From: JAZDPK01 sp043797615
Lineage (GTDB): Bacteria > Patescibacteriota > Patescibacteriia > UBA11705 > JABHMO01
NCBI GenBank assembly: GCA_043797615.1
Contig: JAZDPK010000025.1
Location: 1 to 36,391, forward strand
Reading direction: 5' to 3'
DNA length: 36,391 nt
In this document: piece after piece, positions 31,260-36,391 of the stretch
How the letters are laid out: every line of letters starts with the position of its first letter
Position numbering within the stretch: position 1 is the first letter of the stretch
The notes under the pieces: model-generated
What the model was told of the DNA's origin: nothing
The model's input: only the letters and a program-made list of their open reading frames with translations
Database searches by the model: none
Position numbers and translations under genes: made by a program

Positions 31260-32042
31260 ATGAATCATTGGATACAATTAAGCATCGAATATGCTAATCA
31301 AAGGAGTTATTTGGATGATCTTTTTCATGTTTACCCCACGATTCCCGAGGGGATCAGGGATCTTGACGGCGGATTATGGAAGAATATAGAAAAAGCGTTT
31401 AAAAAACGCGATAATGCCGTGCTTCTTGAAAATCTTTTGAAGTTAGAATTGTTTCCGATTAAAGATTCGTATGTCGCATATTTAAAACGCGACAAAGCTT
31501 CCTTAAAACGAAATCCGGCTACGGTTGATCGATTGTGCGGTCGTCTGTATGAAATGGGGCTTGATGAGCTGTTTTCCCGTTCCTCTGAGCCTAAAGAAAC
31601 AAATCGGCAGATCGGCCCTCTTTTTAAACGCTGGGTCAATAATAAATCTTTGGGAATTGCTCCTGTAAAAATGGATGAATTTCTAAAGACCAAAAAGAAT
31701 TCAATTTTGGATGCCAGCGATGCTGAAATGATGGCTTTTGCAAAGAAAAATTTTAATTATAAGCATAACAAAGGTCTTGATTTTATCGGTCGTTTTAACG
31801 GAAAATACGTAATCGGAGAAGCAAAATTCTTGACGGATTTTGGCGGGCATCAAAACGCGCAATTTAACGATGCAATCTCAACGGTAAAAGCAAAAGGCGT
31901 AGAAGCGACAAAAATCGCCATTCTTGACGGCGTGCTTTATATTAAAGGAAGAAATAAGATGCATAAAGATTTAACCGGAAAGCTGAAAAATGAAAATATC
32001 ATGAGCGCATTGGTTTTGCGTGAATTCCTTTATCAACTTTAA
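31260..32042 (+). CDS. Putative type II restriction endonuclease
   Basis: The 260-aa product has a PD-(D/E)xK nuclease core: GLDFIGRF with Asp174, then YVIGEAKFL with Glu187 and Lys189, followed by GGHQNAQFNDAI. Helical segments make up the N-terminal half. It lies two bases upstream of a DNA methyltransferase gene, the normal context for a restriction enzyme. The recognition sequence cannot be read from the protein. Both genes are visibly more A/T-rich, with more T-ending codons, than surrounding genes, a sign of recent transfer. It starts 15 bp after nrdG, with no promoter visible in the gap. Confidence 0.82.
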   Translation: MNHWIQLSIEYANQRSYLDDLFHVYPTIPEGIRDLDGGLWKNIEKAFKKRDNAVLLENLLKLELFPIKDSYVAYLKRDKASLKRNPATVDRLCGRLYEMGLDELFSRSSEPKETNRQIGPLFKRWVNNKSLGIAPVKMDEFLKTKKNSILDASDAEMMAFAKKNFNYKHNKGLDFIGRFNGKYVIGEAKFLTDFGGHQNAQFNDAISTVKAKGVEATKIAILDGVLYIKGRNKMHKDLTGKLKNENIMSALVLREFLYQL

Positions 32043-32044
32043 AT

Positions 32045-33256
32045 ATGATAATTTCATACGAAAACAAAAAAACGGAAGAAGATATCATCTCTCAAACAGT
32101 AAATTCGAGATTGAAAACGGTTTTCGGAAAGAATGCGGCGAATAAGTTGATTCACGGAGATAATCTTCCAATATTAAAGACTTTACTTGATGAATATTCG
32201 GGTAAAATTGATTTAATATACATCGATCCGCCGTTTGCCACGAACGGAAATTTTAAAATCGGCGCGGACAGAGCGAGTACGATCAGCAGCTGCAATGAAG
32301 ATGAAATCGCGTACAGCGATAAGATTATCGGAGCCGAATTTTTGGAGTTTTTGCGAGAACGTTTGATTTTTTTGCGAGAATTGCTGTCGGAAACCGGATC
32401 TATTTATCTTCATATCGATTACAAAATCGGTCATTATGTTAAGTTGATTATGGATGAGGTTTTCGGGCGTAAAAATTTCCGCAACGATATTGCGCGCATT
32501 AAATGCAATCCAAAGAATTTTAATCGCAAAGCATATGGCAATGTGAAAGATTTAATACTTTTTTATTCCAAGTCGGAGAACCCCATTTGGAATGATCCTC
32601 GGGTTCAATATACGGAAAAAGATGAAGCGCGTTTATTTAAGAAAATTGATAAGGATGGGAGAGCTTATACTACAATACCGTTGCATGCGCCGGGAGAAAC
32701 GGCAAATGGAAATACAGGAAAAGAATGGAAAGGAATAAAGCCGCCGAAAGGTCGTCATTGGCGCAGCGAGCCGGCGTTATTGGAAGAATGGGATAGAGCC
32801 GGTCTGATTGAGTGGTCATTAAACGGAGTTCCGCGAAAAAAAATATTTTTTGATGAGAAAGACGGGAAAAAAACGCAAGACATATGGGAGTTCAAGGATC
32901 CTCAATATCCGAATTATCCGACTGAAAAAAGTTTGGATTTATTGAAGTTCATTCTAAACGCGTCATCAAATAAAGGCGATTTGGTGCTGGATTGTTTTTG
33001 CGGTTCCGGAACAACTCTTTTGGCGGCGCAAGAATTGAATCGCAAATGGATTGGAATAGATCAATCGGAGCAGGCGATTAAAATTGTGAAAAAAAGATTA
33101 GACAATATAAAAGCGAATTTTTTTTCAAAAGTGGAATTTGAGATGCTTGAACAAATAGAAAAAGAGGATTTGTCCGATAGATTCACGCCGCAACCTTATT
33201 TTTTAAAATCAAAGCGAAATATTAAAGTGTCTTTATGTTCAGAGGACGGCAATTAA
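32045..33256 (+). CDS. Site-specific DNA methyltransferase (N4-cytosine/N6-adenine class)
   Basis: The enzyme transfers methyl from S-adenosylmethionine to an amino group in a DNA recognition site, protecting it from the partner nuclease. The 403-aa product has catalytic motif IV DPPF (residues 61-64) before the SAM-binding motif I, FCGSGTT (about 318-324), the beta-class order. N-terminal HGDNLPIL and C-terminal NRKWIGIDQS blocks match the N6_N4_Mtase family. The central ~150 residues would hold target recognition. DPPF is compatible with adenine methylation, but cytosine N4 cannot be excluded. It is translationally close to the nuclease (two-base gap) and A/T-rich like it. Confidence 0.92.
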   Translation: MIISYENKKTEEDIISQTVNSRLKTVFGKNAANKLIHGDNLPILKTLLDEYSGKIDLIYIDPPFATNGNFKIGADRASTISSCNEDEIAYSDKIIGAEFLEFLRERLIFLRELLSETGSIYLHIDYKIGHYVKLIMDEVFGRKNFRNDIARIKCNPKNFNRKAYGNVKDLILFYSKSENPIWNDPRVQYTEKDEARLFKKIDKDGRAYTTIPLHAPGETANGNTGKEWKGIKPPKGRHWRSEPALLEEWDRAGLIEWSLNGVPRKKIFFDEKDGKKTQDIWEFKDPQYPNYPTEKSLDLLKFILNASSNKGDLVLDCFCGSGTTLLAAQELNRKWIGIDQSEQAIKIVKKRLDNIKANFFSKVEFEMLEQIEKEDLSDRFTPQPYFLKSKRNIKVSLCSEDGN

Positions 33257-33328
33257 ATTATTTGGCAATCCAGTCGTAATGTTTTTCTAATTTTTATATC
33301 CAATCTCTAATAACCAATATCCAATTTT

Positions 33329-33604
33329 ATGGACGATCTTCAAAATTTGCTCCAAAAAAATCTCGAATACAGCAAAGAGATCCACAAGAAAATCGAGAAA
33401 ATCGAGCGACATATTTACTGGTCGCGGATTTTCAATATCCTCAAATTTTTAATCATCGTTGTGCCGCTGGTCCTGGCGATCGCGCTGGCCGTGCCGTTTC
33501 TGCGCGAGGTGTTCGGCATTTACAAAGGGCTGACCGATTCGGTCGCGGCGCCTGGCACGCCTTTCAAATTGCCGGACGAAATAATCGGCAGCTTCATAAA
33601 GTGA
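33329..33604 (+). CDS. Small single-pass membrane protein (91 aa)
   Basis: No named family. It has an N-terminal charged amphipathic helix (DDLQNLLQKNLEYSKEIHKK, likely coiled coil), then one membrane segment (FLIIVVPLVLAIALAVPFL, about residues 39-58) and a short tail ending in IIGSFIK. The arrangement resembles small conserved hypothetical proteins of Parcubacteria. It is followed by a terminator-like hairpin and precedes the HtrA-like protease gene. Function unknown. Confidence 0.75.
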   Translation: MDDLQNLLQKNLEYSKEIHKKIEKIERHIYWSRIFNILKFLIIVVPLVLAIALAVPFLREVFGIYKGLTDSVAAPGTPFKLPDEIIGSFIK

Positions 33605-33616
33605 GTTTGGCAAAGT

Positions 33617-33645
33617 AAATACTGTTCACGCGGACGGTATTTTAT
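33617..33645 (+). terminator. Terminator-like hairpin after the small membrane protein
   Basis: AAATACTGT (33617-33625) pairs with ACGGTATTT (33634-33642), nine pairs with one wobble and an 8-nt loop. TATTATCT follows. A TATAAT at 33663-33668 just downstream may be the -10 of the protease gene, but no good -35 is seen. Confidence 0.5.
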
Positions 33646-33675
33646 TATCTGCGTAAAATTGGTATAATAATAACA

Positions 33676-33779
33676 AATCACTAATAACACGAATAAACGC
33701 AAATCAACACGAATTACATAAGATTAAATATCAAAAGTCATTCGTGATAATTCGTGCGCATTCGCATTATTCGTGAATT
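33676..33779. repeat. ATTCGTG-family hairpin repeat, copy 5
   Basis: CACGAATAAACGCAAATC and AACACGAATTAC on the left face CATTCGTGATAATTCGTG and CATTCGCATTATTCGTG on the right. It is directly upstream of the protease start, within 7 bp. Confidence 0.75.
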
Positions 33780-33785
33780 GAATTT

Positions 33786-35003
33786 ATGTTGGACAAAAAA
33801 CTCCGCGGCGAATTGGCCGCCATAGTGATCATCAGCCTGGTCGTCGGCGCGTTTGGCGGCGTCCTGGGCTCGTTTTTCCTCCGGCCGCAGCTTGAGAAAA
33901 CAATCTGGGGCAATCAATTCTTGAATTCGGGAATAATCGAGCCGGCCGCGTTTGACGAAGATTCCTCCACCATCGCGGCGGTGAAGAAAGTTTCTCCGTC
34001 GGTGGTCAGCGTGGTCGTTTCAAAAACCGTCAGCGCGAACGCGTACAATTTCACCGGCCCTGATCCGTTCGGCCTGTGGGGGTTCAATTTCCGCCAGCCG
34101 CTCATGCCGGCGCCGCCTGCCGGCGGATCGTCGAAAAAGCAAGTCGTGGGCGCGGGCACCGGCTTTGTCATCGGCAGCGACGGTTTGATTTTGACGAACC
34201 GCCATGTTGTCGAGGATGAGGCGGCCGATTATGCCGTGGTTTTCAACGACGAAAAAAAATACGAGGCGAAAGTCCTGGCGCGCGACGCGGTTTACGATAT
34301 CGCCGTCCTGAAAATCGATGCGCAGAATTTGCCGGTGGCCGAGCTCGGCGATTCAGATAAAATAGAAATTGGCCAAACCGTGATCGCGATCGGCAACACC
34401 CTCAGCGAATATCAGAATACGGTGACGCGCGGCGTGATCAGCGGCCTTAGCCGGCGCATCACGGCGGGCGACGCCGCCGGATCTTCGGAAATAATTGACG
34501 GAGCGATTCAGACCGACGCGGCGATCAATCCGGGCAATTCCGGCGGACCGCTTTTGAATCTTTCCGGCCAGGTGATCGGCATCAATACCGCCATCAACAG
34601 CAGCGGCCAGTCCATCGGCTTCGCCATTCCGATCAATCAGGTGAAAACCGCCATTGCGAGCGTCAAGCAGTCGGGAAAAATTATCAGGCCGTGGCTGGGC
34701 GTGCGCTATGTGCAGATCGATTCTGATTTCGCCGCCGAGAACAAACTAAAATACGATTACGGCGCGCTCGTTGTCCGCGGTTCGGCTGCGGGCGATTTTG
34801 CGGTTTCGGCCGGCGGCCCGGCGGACAAGGCCGGCATCGAAGCGAATGACATTATTCTCGAAGTCAACGGCCAGAAGATCGATTCCGGTCATTTGCTTGT
34901 CAATGAAATCGCGAAATACAAGCCGGGCGACGAAATCCAATTGAAAGTTTTTCATGAGGATAAGGAAGAGTCGTTAAAAGTAAAATTGGAAGAAAGGAAA
35001 TAA
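33786..35003 (+). CDS. HtrA/DegP-like serine protease with PDZ domain
   Basis: HtrA proteases degrade or refold damaged proteins outside the cytoplasmic membrane. The 405-aa product has an N-terminal anchor (AAIVIISLVVGAFGGVLGSFFL) and a trypsin-like domain with the full triad: His140 in LTNRHVV, Asp171 in YDIAVLKI and Ser252 in NPGNSGGPL. A C-terminal PDZ domain (about residues 295-400) contains GGPADKAGIEANDIILEVNGQ. One PDZ and one anchor resemble DegS or Gram-positive HtrA. It probably guards the envelope that carries the large secreted proteins of this window. The ATG is preceded by a repeat and has no Shine-Dalgarno sequence. Confidence 0.95.
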   Translation: MLDKKLRGELAAIVIISLVVGAFGGVLGSFFLRPQLEKTIWGNQFLNSGIIEPAAFDEDSSTIAAVKKVSPSVVSVVVSKTVSANAYNFTGPDPFGLWGFNFRQPLMPAPPAGGSSKKQVVGAGTGFVIGSDGLILTNRHVVEDEAADYAVVFNDEKKYEAKVLARDAVYDIAVLKIDAQNLPVAELGDSDKIEIGQTVIAIGNTLSEYQNTVTRGVISGLSRRITAGDAAGSSEIIDGAIQTDAAINPGNSGGPLLNLSGQVIGINTAINSSGQSIGFAIPINQVKTAIASVKQSGKIIRPWLGVRYVQIDSDFAAENKLKYDYGALVVRGSAAGDFAVSAGGPADKAGIEANDIILEVNGQKIDSGHLLVNEIAKYKPGDEIQLKVFHEDKEESLKVKLEERK

Positions 35004-35037
35004 TTTTATTTAGCACTGTAGATTGCTTCGCTTTACC

Positions 35038-35092
35038 CGCCTGCTCGCCGTCGCGTAGCCGCTATGGCGGAGCACGGTCGGCAGGCAGGCTC
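35038..35092. repeat. GCCTGC...GCAGGC dispersed repeat before prfB
   Basis: An imperfect inverted repeat with outer GCCTGC and GCAGGC words and an inner GCCGCTATGGCG turn, ending 11 bp before the prfB ATG. It is preceded by GATTGCTTCGC. Related to the palindrome inside der (both contain GGCAGGCAGG). It creates a spurious in-frame upstream ATG at 35064. Confidence 0.7.
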
Positions 35093-35102
35093 GCAATTTT
35101 TT

Positions 35103-36212
35103 ATGCAAGACATCATCAACCGAATCAAAGAACTGAAAAGCCGCTTTGACAAAGCAAGGCCGATCATTGGCATTGATAAAAAAAGATCGGCGCTCATCGA
35201 ATTGCAGGAAAAAATGAGCAGACCGGAATTTTGGCAAAACCAGGATGAAGCGAAAAAAACCAGCCAAAGCGCCAGCGAAACGGAAAAGGAAATAGGCGAT
35301 TGGGAAAAAATGCGCAAAGAAATAAATGACTTATTGGAAATAAGCGAAATAGATAAGGATGATCAGTCCGTTGATTTGCGTCAAGAAGCGGATAAACAAT
35401 TTAAAATTTTGGAAGACCGTTTCAGTAAAATGGAATTCGATCTGATGTTCCAAGGCAAATACGACGCGAGCGATACGATCGTGGCGATTCACGCCGGCGC
35501 CGGCGGCACGGACGCGCAGGATTGGGCGGAAATGCTGCTGCGGATGTATTTAAGATTCTGCGAAAAAAAAGGCTGGCAGACGAAGATTGTCAGCTTATCC
35601 GCTGGAAGCGAAGCCGGCATCAAAAGCGTTTTGTTCGAAGTGCTCGGCCGCCAAAGCTACGGCAATTTGAAATCGGAAAGCGGGGTGCACCGCTTGGTTC
35701 GCATTTCGCCGTTTGACGCGGAGAAGATGCGCCACACCTCGTTCGCCTTGGTGGAAATCCTGCCTCTGCTCGATGAAGTTTCGGAAATAGAAATCAAGCC
35801 GGAGGATTTGCGCGTCGACGTCTTCCGCGCCGGCGGGCATGGCGGCCAAAGCGTCAACACCACTGATTCGGCCGTGCGCATCACTCATTTGCTGACAAAC
35901 ATCGTTGTTTCCTGCCAGAACGAACGTTCGCAAGCGCAGAACAGGGAAACTGCTTTGAAGATTTTAAAATCAAAATTGCAAAAATATTACGAAACCGAAG
36001 TCGAGGAAGAGCGCCTTCGCTTGCGCGGCGAATATACGGAAGCGGCGTGGGGCAACCAGGCGCGCTCGTACGTGCTGCAGCCGTACAAAATGGTGAAAGA
36101 CCACCGTACCGGATTTGAAACGTCGGACGTTGACAAGGTTTTGGATGGTGATCTGACGGAAGTGATCGAAGCGTACTTGAGAAAAGAGGTTGACAAAAAG
36201 CGCGGAATTTAA
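35103..36212 (+). CDS. prfB: Peptide chain release factor 2
   Basis: RF2 recognises UGA and UAA and triggers peptide release at the ribosome. The 369-aa product has the coiled-coil N-terminal domain, the codon-reading SPF motif (RISPFDAEKMRHTSF) and the catalytic GGQ in AGGHGGQSVNTTDSAVRI. A C-terminal helical region follows. I chose ATG 35103 (MQDIINRIKELKSRF); the upstream ATG at 35064 is made by the repeat. The programmed +1 frameshift with an in-frame UGA near codon 25, found in many bacterial prfB genes, is absent: the frame is continuous. Presence of RF2 argues against UGA recoding in this organism. Confidence 0.96.
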   Translation: MQDIINRIKELKSRFDKARPIIGIDKKRSALIELQEKMSRPEFWQNQDEAKKTSQSASETEKEIGDWEKMRKEINDLLEISEIDKDDQSVDLRQEADKQFKILEDRFSKMEFDLMFQGKYDASDTIVAIHAGAGGTDAQDWAEMLLRMYLRFCEKKGWQTKIVSLSAGSEAGIKSVLFEVLGRQSYGNLKSESGVHRLVRISPFDAEKMRHTSFALVEILPLLDEVSEIEIKPEDLRVDVFRAGGHGGQSVNTTDSAVRITHLLTNIVVSCQNERSQAQNRETALKILKSKLQKYYETEVEEERLRLRGEYTEAAWGNQARSYVLQPYKMVKDHRTGFETSDVDKVLDGDLTEVIEAYLRKEVDKKRGI

Positions 36213-36256
36213 TAAATTAAAGACATAAGCCGTCTTTATAATATTATTTCAATAAT

Positions 36257-36391
36257 ATGCCAAAATTCGAACACTCCGATTTTCTGAAGAAGAAATACGA
36301 TCTGCACAACGCGCCGGAAACGCGGCGGGCGGTCAAGGCTGCGCAAAATCTTTCCGGCGAAAGAATTCCGCAAAGCCCGGACGCGCAAATC
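36257..36391 (+). CDS. N-terminal part of an unrecognised protein, cut by the window end
   Basis: Forty-five codons are open from ATG 36257 to the last base: MPKFEHSDFLKKKYDLHNAP, then ETRRAVKAAQNLSGERIPQS and PDAQI. It is charged, apparently soluble and helical. It starts 44 bp after prfB on the same strand, without a Shine-Dalgarno sequence. I do not recognise the family with confidence; the length and C-terminus are unknown. Confidence 0.65.
   Translation, partial: MPKFEHSDFLKKKYDLHNAPETRRAVKAAQNLSGERIPQSPDAQI

Noticed and set aside
35064..35102. Upstream ATG as the prfB start
   Set aside because: The extra 13 residues are encoded by a dispersed repeat and do not match RF2 N-termini; ATG 35103 gives the expected start.

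Overview
The window looks like chromosomal DNA of a Candidate Phyla Radiation bacterium (Patescibacteria, Parcubacteria-like). This is an inference from gene content. Signs are large pilin-fusion surface proteins with Ig/TIG/LamG-like modules, a short FtsZ tail, an intein-bearing class III ribonucleotide reductase, mostly Shine-Dalgarno-free starts, and hairpin-forming repeats in almost every intergenic gap. RF2 is present with an SPF motif and no TGA is read through in the genes, so the standard bacterial code applies. No rRNA, tRNA or CRISPR array was seen.

Layout. 1-366: gene-less, with nested hairpins and a terminator. 367-3937, minus strand: LCP-family protein, der, pth, transcribed leftward. 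4306-7437, plus strand: lepB, hisS, rpsU and a YqeY-like gene, separated by palindromic repeats. 7535-18654: a candidate surface block of two secreted proteins (666 and 2341 aa) that share a VirB2/TrbC-like N-terminus, then two single-pass membrane proteins with Asp-rich calcium-binding-type repeats. 18731-22466: ybeY, a DgkA-family kinase, ftsA and ftsZ. 22756-25572: a HAD hydrolase, an unknown protein and a Bro-N protein. 25600-31244: anaerobic ribonucleotide reductase. Its catalytic gene carries two LAGLIDADG inteins and stops after the zinc motif. The missing glycyl-radical segment is a separate 49-codon ORF at 29821-29970. The NrdG activase follows. 31260-33256: a compact, AT-rich restriction-modification pair. 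33329-36391: a small membrane protein, an HtrA-like protease, prfB and the start of an unknown gene.

How the genes work together. LepB could process the two secreted proteins, and HtrA could act on misfolded envelope proteins. LCP, FtsA and FtsZ cover cell wall and division. Active reductase would need splicing of both inteins, assembly of the large chain with the separate glycyl-radical peptide, and radical generation by NrdG. This split, twice intein-interrupted reductase is the most striking system here. The pilin-fusion surface block is second. Several repeat families (an LPAGRQ-encoding palindrome inside der, ATTCGTG hairpins, a TTGTAATACGATTGGT element in front of two genes, and CTAAATC/AATAAATC microsatellites) are the third theme.
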